A stretch of DNA of 9,667 nt from an uncultured Flavobacterium sp. (GCF_937876455.1 NZ_CALFIG010000263.1:1-9667), one strand, 5' to 3'. Shown: positions 1 to 6,367, numbered from the stretch's first letter. Translations and numbers: made by a program. Notes: generated by a model not told the origin, from the sequence alone.

Positions 1-461
1 GCATGAAGTGGAATTTTGCCAATAGGATTCACGTGGTGCTTATAGGCAGAATAAGCAATCAGCGTACCGGCGAGCGAAGTAAAGCTATTGCCAATTTCCG
101 TGGGGTACGTTTGCAGCGTATCGACAATATTTTGAAAAACTCCCCTTTTAAGAATAGCAGATACAATTAATTTTACTAAAAATGTTTTACCAACTTTAGC
201 CTGTGCAGTTACACAACTAATATTTTCACGTGTCATTACCATTCTTTTGTTATTTCCATTGTCGTAAATTTTTAATATTTCTGCAATTAATTTTTCTTTT
301 GAAGTTCCTTGAAATCTCTGAATAATTGCTACTCTTTTCAATACTCTATGTTTGTATATCCAACGCTCAGCAAAATATCCGTCAAACTCATATCTTTCTG
401 GGCTATAATCAATCTCTTTCCATAGCCAAACAATACTTAATAAATATCTTTTTATATCCAT
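1..461 (-). CDS. Cassette-borne hypothetical protein, 3' end outside window
   Basis: The frame is open from an ATG at 459-461 to the left edge (153 codons), starting MDIKRYLLSIVWLWKEIDYS. I do not recognise the family. Residues around 85-92 (AQAKVGKT) match the loose Walker A pattern [AG]x4GK[ST], but there is no clear hydrophobic strand before it and no Walker B in view, so ATP binding is only a possibility. The gene lies in the array: hairpin site S1 ends just upstream, and the cassette head (GTTATCGACA, then G) is only about 20 nt before the ATG, after which comes an A/T-only leader. Base composition changes around position 145: the start-proximal part is AT-rich, the visible 3' part richer in G+C, which could mean a fusion or a second segment. 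The start is well supported by leader and context; function is unknown. Confidence 0.6.
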   Translation of the reverse strand, partial: MDIKRYLLSIVWLWKEIDYSPERYEFDGYFAERWIYKHRVLKRVAIIQRFQGTSKEKLIAEILKIYDNGNNKRMVMTRENISCVTAQAKVGKTFLVKLIVSAILKRGVFQNIVDTLQTYPTEIGNSFTSLAGTLIAYSAYKHHVNPIGKIPLH

Positions 462-482
462 TTTTAATTTAATTTATACTGT

Positions 483-581
483 CGATAACAGTCAGTTTTA
501 CGACAGTCGGGGTGTGTTTTTAATTGTTTATTTATCATTCATTCGCCCGACCAGTCGTAAAGCTGCCAAAACGTTGTACGC
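483..581 (-). repeat. attC-like hairpin site S1 (methyltransferase cassette / partial gene)
   Basis: Read on the minus strand, the tail core (rc of 573-581, GCGTACAAC) overlaps the methyltransferase stop codon. It is followed by a 5-nt spacer GTTTT, an arm (546-567), a 33-nt loop (513-545) and the opposing arm (491-512). A single unpaired A then precedes the next cassette head GTTATCGAC (481-489). The arms share CAG(C/T)TTTACGAC and TCGGG. The 7-bp inverted repeat at 478-484/501-507 is formed by part of this structure and needs no separate explanation. Confidence 0.7.
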
Positions 582-1297
582 TATTTTGAGAGAACCACGA
601 TTTCAGCTACAGCACCAGTTCTTTCAAACTTTTCAGACATTGGCTCTCTTAACTCGACAAAGAATTTATTTAAGACTTGAACCAAATTTGCAGGTCGTTG
701 TTTGTCCAAAAATCCAGATGGAATTAATAAAATAGCCTTGCCAGTTTCGTTTAAATGTTCATCGACAAACTCTAAAAATTTAGTCAAGTCTTTTACTTCG
801 TAAGGTGGGTTTGAAACAATCAAATTGTATTTATTTGCAAAGTTATCTTCATTATTAAAATCAAACACTTTGGCATCAATACCAGTCAAATCAAAATAAG
901 CATCACTCATTTGTTTATCGTTGTCAAATGCTTCAATTTGCTCATAACCTTTATTTTTCAAAGCCTTTGTAATTTGACCAAAGCCACAACAGGCATCTAA
1001 TATTCTTTCATCAAATTCAGCATAGTCAAAAACTATTTCTGCAATTCTTTCAGCAGTTTTAGTAGGTGTAAAAAATTGAGAATTACGAACACCAGCACGT
1101 TTTTGAAATTCACAAAAACAATCATAAAACCAATTTTCATTAATTGCACCGCCATTGTAAGGCAACTCGTTATGTTCTTTATAATATTCCAAAACCTCAA
1201 AAGGATTACTTGGAGCATTATGCTGGCGATTTTTGAAGTAACTATTATTTAATGCGAACTTCTTTTTTAGCTTTTCAAATTTTAATTCTTGTACCAT
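581..1297 (-). CDS. Solitary N6-adenine DNA methyltransferase
   Basis: This 238-aa protein is probably an SAM-dependent DNA adenine methyltransferase of the N6 type. Visible motifs are FFTP (residues 75-78, as seen before the SAM motif in HsdM-like and type IIG enzymes), motif I DACCGFG (101-107), an acidic residue after strand 2 (AFDND, 123-127) and catalytic motif IV NPPY (163-166). There is no recognisable target-recognition domain and no restriction partner nearby, so it is an orphan enzyme whose target cannot be predicted. I chose the ATG at 1295-1297 because it follows an A/T-rich leader. The frame stays open to a GTG at 1420, but that extension only translates hairpin S2. The stop codon touches the cassette tail. 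In a mobile element it may protect DNA from host restriction or alter methylation signals; that role is inference. Confidence 0.85.
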   Translation of the reverse strand: MVQELKFEKLKKKFALNNSYFKNRQHNAPSNPFEVLEYYKEHNELPYNGGAINENWFYDCFCEFQKRAGVRNSQFFTPTKTAERIAEIVFDYAEFDERILDACCGFGQITKALKNKGYEQIEAFDNDKQMSDAYFDLTGIDAKVFDFNNEDNFANKYNLIVSNPPYEVKDLTKFLEFVDEHLNETGKAILLIPSGFLDKQRPANLVQVLNKFFVELREPMSEKFERTGAVAEIVVLSK

Positions 1298-1355
1298 TTT
1301 GTATATTATTATTTTGTTTATAAATTTATTTTTTGAGTGAACACCGAAAAAAACA

Positions 1356-1442
1356 GCGTACAACATCGGTTTTGTGCAAGCTGCCCGACCGCTCAATGCC
1401 AACGCTTCGCAGCCTGACACAAAGCCGCAAACCGTTAGCGGT
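1356..1442 (-). repeat. attC-like hairpin site S2 (82-aa / methyltransferase cassettes)
   Basis: This is the shortest site of the array (87 bp). On the minus strand the tail core ACCGCTAAC (rc of 1434-1442) is followed by the spacer GGTTTG, then CGGCTTTGTG and GGCTGC. These pair imperfectly with GCAGCTTGCACAAAACCG, and a 2-nt spacer AT leads to the head GTTGTACGC (rc of 1356-1364). The loop is short and carries no start codon that leads into the downstream gene, unlike S3, S4 and S8. Confidence 0.6.
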
Positions 1443-1446
1443 AATG

Positions 1447-1695
1447 CTATGACGGCAACTCAATATCAATGCCTTCAATTATTGTTTCAAGCACTCTAAT
1501 TTGTTGCTCACAAGCAACTACAGCCGACAGCACAACATCCTGTGTTTTATGGTTAATCAATACTTGACGGCATTTACCATCGTCAAATTTTCCTATGATA
1601 ACAATATGCTTCAACTTAGGAGAAGCACTACCGCTAACATCGGCTATATGCAATAGCGGTGTTTGTGCATTTTTTAACATTTGTTCTACTATCAT
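1447..1695 (-). CDS. 82-aa cassette protein of unknown function
   Basis: I do not recognise this protein. It starts MIVEQMLKNAQTPLLHIADV and ends in an acidic, probably helical stretch (VLETIIEGIDIELPS); the middle (KHIVIIGKFDDGKCRQVLI) reads as alternating strands. No signal peptide or membrane segment is evident. The ATG (1693-1695) lies in the 70-nt loop of hairpin S3 behind an A/T-rich leader. Codons for residues about 12-22 are therefore the right arm of the S3 stem, and the cassette head (1630-1638) encodes V-S-G inside the ORF. A later start without the junction peptide is possible, but no ATG or GTG with a good leader is evident. The stop is 4 nt before the cassette tail. The protein is compact, cytoplasmic by appearance, and of unknown role. 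Confidence 0.6.
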   Translation of the reverse strand: MIVEQMLKNAQTPLLHIADVSGSASPKLKHIVIIGKFDDGKCRQVLINHKTQDVVLSAVVACEQQIRVLETIIEGIDIELPS

Positions 1696-1763
1696 AATTT
1701 GTTCTATATTTAAAGTTTATCGTTCTTAATCCGCTACTGCATATAGCCGTAGCCGTTAGCGGT
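1630..1763 (-). repeat. attC-like hairpin site S3 (79-aa / 82-aa cassettes)
   Basis: The arms at 1630-1660 and 1731-1763 are inverted copies that differ only by a 3-nt length change in the spacer (GGCTA against AT) and one G/A change. They share ACCGCTAAC, CGGCTATATGCA and TAGCGG. The 70-nt loop (1661-1730) contains an A/T-rich leader and the ATG of the 82-aa ORF. Here tail and head cores are both ACCGCTAAC-type, so the whole site is palindromic, including the ends. Confidence 0.75.
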
Positions 1764-2002
1764 CATTGCCCTAATGGGGCTATCATACCGCAATGAGTAC
1801 ACGATTTCCAATAAGTATCTTTCTGAATGAAGTTGTGATGGCAGGGCAACGAACCGCTAACAAGCGGTTGGCGCAATGCTTGGTTTTCTGCTTCTAATTC
1901 AGCTACTCGTTTTTCAAGTGCATCCCAATCGTCAGCGGTCTTACCTGTATCAAAGTACATCTTGCCGCCCAAGTGTCCGTATAATTTACCTTTGTATTCC
2001 AT
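1763..2002 (-). CDS. 79-aa two-part cassette protein: coiled coil plus Cys/His cluster
   Basis: The N-terminal part (residues 1-47) starts MEYKGKLYGHLGGKMYFDTG and continues into a heptad-like helix (DALEKRVAELEAENQALR, 27-44), probably a short coiled coil. The 'GKLYG-…-DW-x-LE…' pattern resembles small phage-associated proteins. The C-terminal part (48-79) has Cys54, His55/His56, Cys68 and Cys71, a plausible single zinc site. The boundary between the parts coincides with the cassette head at 1853-1861: the N-terminal part is encoded in the 148-nt loop and right arm of S4, and only the C-terminal 30 or so residues lie in the cassette body. This suggests an ORF assembled by recombination. The ATG at 2000-2002 follows an A/T-rich leader. 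The TGA stop overlaps the first base of the cassette tail. Confidence 0.6.
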   Translation of the reverse strand: MEYKGKLYGHLGGKMYFDTGKTADDWDALEKRVAELEAENQALRQPLVSGSLPCHHNFIQKDTYWKSCTHCGMIAPLGQ

Positions 2003-2058
2003 ATTAAATTTTTTTTTGTTAAAATTCGCACTGCGTCAACCGCCTTACCGTTATGGGC
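1853..2058 (-). repeat. attC-like hairpin site S4 with long coding loop
   Basis: This is the longest site (206 bp). The arm at 2028-2046 pairs with 1862-1879; on the minus strand AAGGCGGTTGACGCAGTGC faces AAGCGGTTGGCGCAATGC in reverse complement, with three differences. The tail core GCCCATAAC (rc of 2050-2058) contains the TAA stop of the 72-aa gene. The head core GTTAGCGGT is at 1853-1861. The loop (1880-2027) holds most of the N-terminal coding region of the 79-aa ORF. Confidence 0.65.
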
Positions 2059-2269
2059 AATCATAAACGTGCATCAATTCACCGCCAGAAGTTTGTTTAT
2101 AAAATGAGTTTATCGCATTCTCCTTATCCGTTCCTTTTATTGTAATTATTGATGCCCCGACATAAGGGAACGACCAGCATACCTCCGCTTTGTATTCGTA
2201 CAAATGACTGCCCATAACAGGCAGTTTTGCCTCAGTGGGTGTCTCCTGCTTTTTTGAATCTGTAGTCAT
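2051..2269 (-). CDS. 72-aa cassette protein of unknown function
   Basis: I do not recognise this protein. It starts MTTDSKKQETPTEAKLPVMG and the body contains YEYKAEVCWSFPYVGASIIT and KGTDKENAINSFYKQTSGGE, consistent with a small alpha/beta fold. The pattern of a beta strand followed by 'GTDKENAINSFYK' is reminiscent of phage accessory proteins, but I assign no function. A frame extension to a TTG at 2305 would overlap promoter P2, so I chose the ATG at 2267-2269. The first 18 or so residues are encoded upstream of the cassette head (2210-2218), so as in its neighbours the N-terminus crosses the junction. The TAA stop is part of the cassette tail core CCATAAC. Transcription probably starts at P2 (2293-2300). 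Confidence 0.6.
   Translation of the reverse strand: MTTDSKKQETPTEAKLPVMGSHLYEYKAEVCWSFPYVGASIITIKGTDKENAINSFYKQTSGGELMHVYDCP
2210..2243 (-). repeat. Half hairpin site S5: cassette head with only its right arm
   Basis: Head core GTTATGGGC (rc of 2210-2218) is preceded on the minus strand by what looks like a right arm (CACCCACTGAGGCAAAACTG). No matching left arm is found between here and the nuclease gene; only a GTGGG at about 2287-2291 could pair with CCCAC. The arm also forms its own small hairpin (AGGCA/TGCCT, 2219-2232). The array is therefore broken at this point, next to the replication module. Confidence 0.5.
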
Positions 2270-2292
2270 TGCTGGTTTTTTTAATTCTCCCA

Positions 2293-2327
2293 CAAATATA
2301 CACAATGTATACTTATACTATGTTAAA
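2293..2327 (-). promoter_or_regulatory. Promoter P2 with palindromic operator-like element
   Basis: The minus strand carries TATATTTG (rc of 2293-2300), an exact match to the Bacteroidota -7 box TAnnTTTG. The -33 element is weak (TTTA, rc of 2324-2327, spacer 23). The palindrome TATACA-CAA-TGTATA (2297-2311) overlaps the -7 box, and ATATACACAA is shared with promoter P1. It would drive the left cassette array starting with the 72-aa gene. Confidence 0.5.
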
Positions 2328-2839
2328 CTATTGTTAATTATCGTATGCGTTAATAAATACATATCTTCAAAAGATCGGACGGTTTCGTATAGGCCACCTC
2401 CGTCAATAACCCATTGTTTGAACTGCTTCTGGCTCTTTAGGTGCTTCTCATTAACCTGTTTTGTTTCAATGTAGATACCACGGCCTTTGTAGATACCGTG
2501 AAGGTCGGCAAACCCACGGTTCGTACTCTTTATAAACCCTATTCCGGGCCTATACCTTCCTTCCGAACTGATACGCTTTAATTGCGTCCCTGTGTAGTAC
2601 TCCCAAACGGCCTGACACAAGGCGTTGAAATTATTGGTATCAAATGCTTTTTTCGACACTCCGGGTATTCGTTCCACCAAAGTAGGTACTCCGTTTTCAT
2701 CGGCTTTGTAAATATCCTGTCTTTTCTTAATGACCTTGGTAGTTATCAACGGGAATGTTTTCTTGTGCTTTCCGGCCTGTTTTCGGCGCTCATTGTATAG
2801 GGTTTCAAATTCGGATTGGGTGATTAGTTTTATACTCAT
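2318..2839 (-). CDS. PD-(D/E)xK nuclease, VRR-NUC/resolvase-like
   Basis: This 173-aa protein is probably a structure-selective nuclease of the PD-(D/E)xK superfamily. The catalytic core is visible as GFADLHGIYKGRGIYIETKQ (residues 109-128): Asp112, then Glu125-x-Lys127, followed by the helix SQKQFKQWVIDGGGLYE typical of VRR-NUC and phage Holliday-junction-resolvase-like proteins. The N-terminal 80 residues are basic and predicted helical. Phage proteins of this type commonly sit beside DUF3987/prim-pol genes and cut branched intermediates; that substrate is inferred from the family. ATG at 2837-2839. The upstream gap contains the TTTGACA repeats, which may control it. It is the last gene of the replication module before the left cassette array. 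Confidence 0.75.
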   Translation of the reverse strand: MSIKLITQSEFETLYNERRKQAGKHKKTFPLITTKVIKKRQDIYKADENGVPTLVERIPGVSKKAFDTNNFNALCQAVWEYYTGTQLKRISSEGRYRPGIGFIKSTNRGFADLHGIYKGRGIYIETKQVNEKHLKSQKQFKQWVIDGGGLYETVRSFEDMYLLTHTIINNSLT

Positions 2840-2859
2840 ATTATGATTTTTTATAACTT

Positions 2860-3090
2860 TACAAAATTTGACAAATTTGACAAAAATTTGACAACAAGAA
2901 TGCAGTGTTTATAGGCCTTTCGGGCGAAAAGTGTCAAATTTTGACACTTTTGACAATTTTATTTTTTTTGACATTTTTATTTACTCTTAATTTTATATTG
3001 TCCAATTTGTCAACTTGACAAAATCCGCATACATGACTGAAAACCAATGTTTTATATATTACTGCGTTTGACACTTTTGACAAATTTTAC
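2860..3090. repeat. TTTGACA repeat cluster: candidate origin or operator array
   Basis: This AT-rich noncoding stretch carries TTTGACA at 2867, 2876, 2887, 2940, 2949, 2967, 3067 and 3076, often 9 nt apart. There are also inverted copies forming palindromes GTGTCAAA-T-TTTGACAC (2931-2947) and TTGTCAA-C-TTGACAA (3007-3021). The pair TTTGACACTTTTGACAA occurs twice (2940-2956 and 3067-3083). The layout fits iterons or clustered operators. TTTGACA does not resemble the DnaA box TTATnCACA. Confidence 0.6.
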
Positions 3091-3094
3091 AAAT

Positions 3095-5383
3095 TTACAT
3101 TTTGTCAAGTTCACTTTTCCAATTGTAAACCGTTTGGCGGCTTACCTCAAGTTGTGAGGCTACCGATGATACTTTTATCTTCGGGTTTTTCCTGTACATG
3201 GCCTCGAAAATCTCAAACGGCGACTTGCCTTGATTATTCTTCGACACCTCTTTGATTTGTGCCTCAGCCCGACTTGTTGACCGGATTTTCCCGCTCATGG
3301 ATATAAAGTACTCCGCTAACTTCTCGGCGCCTAGAACGGCCTCTTTTGAAATCTTATTGACTACCTCATGGCGGTTATTGATACAACATGAAAGAAAGTG
3401 CAATAAAAGAGAAAACCTCGGCACATAGGATTTCATTTTAGGCAGGCCGGATTTAACGTATTCGTTCACCTCATCGCTGTTTTGTTTGGCGGTGATGTTA
3501 TTAAATACCCGTATCCATTCCCGTTTAGCCTCGGCAGTCCATTGGCACGTCCGTGGAATTATTTCACCGTCCGGGTCTAACTCTATCATTTCATGGCGGA
3601 CTATCTCATACATAGCCACTATGGCCTCCTCATACCAATTCACTACGGACGGGTTTATTTCGTTTTCGTTGTAGTAATCCACTATTAGGTCCGGGAATGT
3701 CAAAAGCATACGATCTACGAACCCGTTTTCCTTGTTTTCTTCGGTGTACATCGATGCCAATACGCCGGGCTGTATACCTCCCAAAACCGGAATTATTGGT
3801 TTGTCAACGAATGAAGATTTAGCCATTTTTCTATTAAATGCCACCGACTTACCGGACCATGTACTGAGCCAAAACTCAAGGTCTGAACCCGCCCGGTACT
3901 TATTCATATCCTTAAACCATCCATTCAACTCATCCTTGAATACCCCGACTGATACCTTCGATTCTCCATGAAGGTCTACAAGTGCCTCTAAAGTGATGTC
4001 GTTTGCAATGAATTGTGATTTAGTAGGCTCTTTGGCTTCCTCTGTGTATTGCTTTTCCTCCTTTGATAGTTTGTTGTAAGCCTCAAACTTCTGCAATGCC
4101 TTAACATATCGCTTAACCTCACGGCTGTTTTGTTTAAGTAGTGGGAATATCACGGAGTCAACACTTGGGGTCTTACCTATACCCGCCGGCCCGACGGCAC
4201 TAATCCAAACCGTTGCTATCTCATGCCATCCGTTCTTCACCCGTATGCGCATACTATTCCCCACAATCACCGACAAAAGCCAAAGCATCGAACACCCCAT
4301 GTAATCAAAGCTATGATTGAGGTACTTATGGCATTGTATCATATATTCCTGAATCGGGTCCGGAAACACATCTAACGGAAAAGCGACCTCGTTAATATCT
4401 TCGATCTCGGTACGGAGCTCCGGTGTTTTGATTTCCTTAGTCCGGCTCCCGAATCCGTCCTTGTATAGTTGCGATGCCGCCCGGTGGAAATCCCCGTTAT
4501 GGTACTTGTAAGCATAGGCACTGAATGGGCTAATTAGTTTCTCATGCGGGTAAATTGTTCCGGTGCTGAAGAGGTACATACACCCAGAATTCCTATAAAC
4601 GTACCCACTATGCGGACTTGTAGCTCCATGCCGGCGGATGATGTATTTGTCGCTCAACTGCCTTATGATGTCGAAGTCCGGCCCTATGATGTCGAAGATA
4701 TTGGTTTTGTCGTTGTAATCCTGCCAGGGGGTGACATCTGATTTCTCATACTGCTTTATTGGCCTTTCGGTTTCGATCGGTTTGGTTTCATCGACGTAGT
4801 TAAACGTTGCGCAAATATTCCAAAGTATCTCACGGTCAAGTTTGCTGATATGCTGTATGTCGTTATAACCTAACTTACTTACCTGATTGTCATAGATAAA
4901 CACATAGCCACCAACGCCACGGGATTCAATGACGGCTTCGCTGTGGCCTTTTAGCTTCGCTATTTTTGTATTCCCAGCGACGACATCGCAACGGTATAGG
5001 ATATGATAGCCCTGATTTCTGGTTTTGATTACTACAAACTTGGTATCAAAGTCGTCGATATTATCAGTTAGGTATGCGTATAATTCCTGCCAAAAGGCTT
5101 GCTGTTCAGGAAGTGAGTTAAATACCTTTAGGTCAACATCGATAACCTCAAGGCCATTGTACCCGCACACAAGGCCCACGCCGACGGTGGCCTGCATTTC
5201 TTCGCCGTCCTTTTTAATGTACCCACCAGCGTAGTTGTATTGTTTCTCAAATGCTTGTTTTGTGAGCGGGGTGTTTTGTGCTGTTTTCCATGCGTAGTTT
5301 GGCCGTTTATTTTCGCCCACCGTAATAAGGCTATAACCGCAGTCGAAAAGCCTGAAGCAACGGTCTAGTGTTGGTTTATTCAT
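3095..5383 (-). CDS. Prim-pol primase/polymerase fused to DUF3987-type ATPase
   Basis: This 762-aa protein is the likely primase-helicase of the element. The N-terminus is an archaeo-eukaryotic primase domain: metal-binding motif VIDVD (80-84), GYH (125-127) and IESRG (152-156). Residues about 250-315 form a linker with the conserved GDFHRAASQLYKDGFG pattern. The DUF3987 ATPase domain follows: Walker A GPAGIGKT (398-405), a candidate Walker B/acidic motif VFKDELNGW (481-489), and GFVDR (554-558) as a possible arginine-finger region. The last 30 residues (VSSVASQLEVSRQTVYNW) read as a helix-turn-helix. I chose the ATG at 5381-5383 over an in-frame GTG at 5410, which lies inside the upstream hairpin. 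Role inferred from the families: primer synthesis and unwinding at the element's origin. The TTTGACA cluster starts directly after the stop. Confidence 0.88.
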   Translation of the reverse strand: MNKPTLDRCFRLFDCGYSLITVGENKRPNYAWKTAQNTPLTKQAFEKQYNYAGGYIKKDGEEMQATVGVGLVCGYNGLEVIDVDLKVFNSLPEQQAFWQELYAYLTDNIDDFDTKFVVIKTRNQGYHILYRCDVVAGNTKIAKLKGHSEAVIESRGVGGYVFIYDNQVSKLGYNDIQHISKLDREILWNICATFNYVDETKPIETERPIKQYEKSDVTPWQDYNDKTNIFDIIGPDFDIIRQLSDKYIIRRHGATSPHSGYVYRNSGCMYLFSTGTIYPHEKLISPFSAYAYKYHNGDFHRAASQLYKDGFGSRTKEIKTPELRTEIEDINEVAFPLDVFPDPIQEYMIQCHKYLNHSFDYMGCSMLWLLSVIVGNSMRIRVKNGWHEIATVWISAVGPAGIGKTPSVDSVIFPLLKQNSREVKRYVKALQKFEAYNKLSKEEKQYTEEAKEPTKSQFIANDITLEALVDLHGESKVSVGVFKDELNGWFKDMNKYRAGSDLEFWLSTWSGKSVAFNRKMAKSSFVDKPIIPVLGGIQPGVLASMYTEENKENGFVDRMLLTFPDLIVDYYNENEINPSVVNWYEEAIVAMYEIVRHEMIELDPDGEIIPRTCQWTAEAKREWIRVFNNITAKQNSDEVNEYVKSGLPKMKSYVPRFSLLLHFLSCCINNRHEVVNKISKEAVLGAEKLAEYFISMSGKIRSTSRAEAQIKEVSKNNQGKSPFEIFEAMYRKNPKIKVSSVASQLEVSRQTVYNWKSELDKM

Positions 5384-5393
5384 TATTATAAAG

Positions 5394-5458
5394 CTAACCG
5401 CCCGAACCACATGGTGATGGCCTGTACGTCATACAGGGTCATGCAGTCGGGCGGTTAG
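5394..5458. repeat. Long nested hairpin upstream of the prim-pol gene
   Basis: There are perfect 12-bp arms CTAACCGCCCGA (5394-5405) and TCGGGCGGTTAG (5447-5458). Inside is a second hairpin CCTGTA/TACAGG (5421-5426/5432-5437). It fills the gap between the 54-aa gene and the prim-pol start, ending 11 nt before the ATG. There is no T-run on either side, so it is not an intrinsic terminator. It could be a translational control element for the primase, a single-strand initiation hairpin, or a degenerate cassette site (its ends read TAAC…GTTA). Confidence 0.65.
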
Positions 5459-5509
5459 ATTAAATGTCTTTGTGGAATTATTCGCCATCACACGAATAGT
5501 TTTGAACCG

Positions 5510-5674
5510 CTAAGATAGGAATTCCGGCGGAATATTATGCACCAAATCTTTTAATTCTTTTGGTATAAGTATCAGCCGGAAGTGTCGGATATACCACAAA
5601 ACAAAGGCGCAATCCGTTATGTCATACAGATTGCAGCCCTTGTACTTGCAGTCGATTATTATTGTGTGTTCCAT
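5510..5674 (-). CDS. 54-aa hypothetical protein
   Basis: The protein starts MEHTIIIDCKYKGCNLYDIT and then DCAFVLWYIRHFRLILIPKEL, with a hydrophobic aromatic core that could be a buried helix rather than a membrane segment because charges interrupt it. It has three cysteines without metal-site spacing. I do not recognise the family. The ATG at 5672-5674 is one base after the stop of the DUF3127 gene, which points to translational coupling and a role with that ssDNA-binding protein; the longer open frame upstream overlaps that gene and is rejected. The DNA after its stop (5459-5509) leads into the nested hairpin. Confidence 0.6.
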   Translation of the reverse strand: MEHTIIIDCKYKGCNLYDITDCAFVLWYIRHFRLILIPKELKDLVHNIPPEFLS

Positions 5675-5675
5675 G

Positions 5676-6044
5676 CTAAAAAGGGAGGTCATTAACAATA
5701 GTGGCTTGTTGTGGTTGCTGTGCTGGTTGTTGAGGCTGCGCCTGCTGATCGTTTGTGCCGTCAATGGGTTCGATCTTCCAGGCGTCAAGCGATGAAAAGT
5801 ACTTGACCTCACCACTTGGTGATGTCCATGCACGGCCTCTGATGTTGAAATGTACCTTTACCCGGGTTCCAATCTTTAGCCCGTCGGCCAATGTTGTTTT
5901 TGCGTTTGAAAGTTGAAACTCATGGAGGTTTGCGTATTCCGGTGCTTCGTCGTCAACAACGAATTTCCTAACTGAGAATTTCTCGGACTTCTGTTCTGTT
6001 TGGCCGACGGAAATAACCCGGCCTTCGATTGTGTAACTGCTCAT
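5676..6044 (-). CDS. DUF3127-like single-stranded DNA-binding protein
   Basis: This 122-aa protein probably coats single-stranded DNA during replication and recombination. Residues 1-93 look like a DUF3127 OB-fold: EGRVISVG, a beta strand KFVVDD, HEFQLSNAK, LKIGTRVKVHFNIRGRAW and SLDAWKIEPI. The rest is a flexible Gln/Pro-rich linker (99-114) ending in NDLPF, which resembles the partner-binding tip of bacterial SSB proteins (acidic residues followed by hydrophobic Pro-Phe). The domain order of OB-fold, disordered linker and acidic tip is what is expected of an SSB. ATG at 6042-6044 with an AT-rich leader. It lies between the 98-aa gene and the coupled 54-aa gene in the P3 operon. Assignment to DUF3127 is from pattern, not from a search. 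Confidence 0.75.
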   Translation of the reverse strand: MSSYTIEGRVISVGQTEQKSEKFSVRKFVVDDEAPEYANLHEFQLSNAKTTLADGLKIGTRVKVHFNIRGRAWTSPSGEVKYFSSLDAWKIEPIDGTNDQQAQPQQPAQQPQQATIVNDLPF

Positions 6045-6065
6045 TTTGTTTTGTTTATTAAGTGA

Positions 6066-6362
6066 TTAAGATTTTTTTTCGATTACTTTGATGGATTGGA
6101 ATTCAATAGGCCATATCATTGCCTCGCGAACACCTACTTCGCCTGATTTTTTTAATAATTTTACTTTGCAGGCGTTTTCGCGAATACTAAATAGTACGCC
6201 TTGTTTTGTTTCACCCCAATCCATCCACTCAATCGTATCCCCCACATCAGCTCCGTATTTCTCAACGAATGCTTGTTTTGTGATTTCGCGCTGTTTGGCT
6301 CTGTTTTCGCTTAGGAGTCTTTCGAGTTCCTGTTCTTGTTGTTGTAGTTGTTGTAATGTCAT
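6066..6362 (-). CDS. 98-aa hypothetical protein with N-terminal coiled coil
   Basis: The first 30 residues (MTLQQLQQQEQELERLLSEN and following) are Gln/Glu/Leu-rich and would form a coiled coil. Residues 38-98 look like a small beta barrel (VGDTIEWMDWGETKQGVLFS, CKVKLLKKSGEVGVREAMIW, FQSIKVIEKK), similar in outline to KOW/SH3-like folds. I assign no function. The ATG at 6360-6362 comes shortly after the stop of the 59-aa gene. About 21 nt separate its stop from the next ATG. Its place between a putative DNA-binding protein and the SSB-like protein suggests a replication accessory role, which is inference. Confidence 0.65.
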   Translation of the reverse strand: MTLQQLQQQEQELERLLSENRAKQREITKQAFVEKYGADVGDTIEWMDWGETKQGVLFSIRENACKVKLLKKSGEVGVREAMIWPIEFQSIKVIEKKS

Positions 6363-6367
6363 GGATT

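Larger units (their letters stand above)
573..2269 (-). mobile_element. Left cassette array (four complete cassettes)
   Basis: Four cassettes lie head to tail in one orientation: 72-aa (head 2210-2218, tail 2050-2058), 79-aa (head 1853-1861, tail 1755-1763), 82-aa (head 1630-1638, tail 1434-1442) and methyltransferase (head 1356-1364, tail 573-581). A fifth begins at 481-489. Each cassette's head is the inverted repeat of its own tail but not of its neighbour's beyond GTTA/TAAC or less. This is the relation expected if each unit moved as a circle closed at these cores, as integron cassettes do. The cores fit the canonical RYYYAAC/GTTRRRY only loosely, and no integrase is in the window, so 'integron-like' is inference. 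Confidence 0.65.

Noticed and set aside
478..507. ACTGTCG/CGACAGT inverted repeat read as an operator for the partial gene
   Set aside because: It is part of the S1 hairpin arm and cassette head, which explains it better.
1298..1420. N-terminal extension of the methyltransferase to a GTG at 1420
   Set aside because: It only translates the S2 hairpin and leader; the ATG at 1295-1297 follows a proper AT-rich leader.
2860..3090. CRISPR array
   Set aside because: The repeats are only 7-17 nt with 2-100 nt irregular spacing and some inverted, and no cas genes are present.
2235..4741. Plus-strand open frames of 60-80 codons opposite the prim-pol and nuclease genes
   Set aside because: They are antisense shadows of genes with strong motifs, and have no leaders or promoters.
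5675..5833. Longer N-terminus for the 54-aa gene
   Set aside because: It would overlap the whole end of the DUF3127 gene in another frame, with low-complexity composition derived from that gene's Gln/Pro codons.
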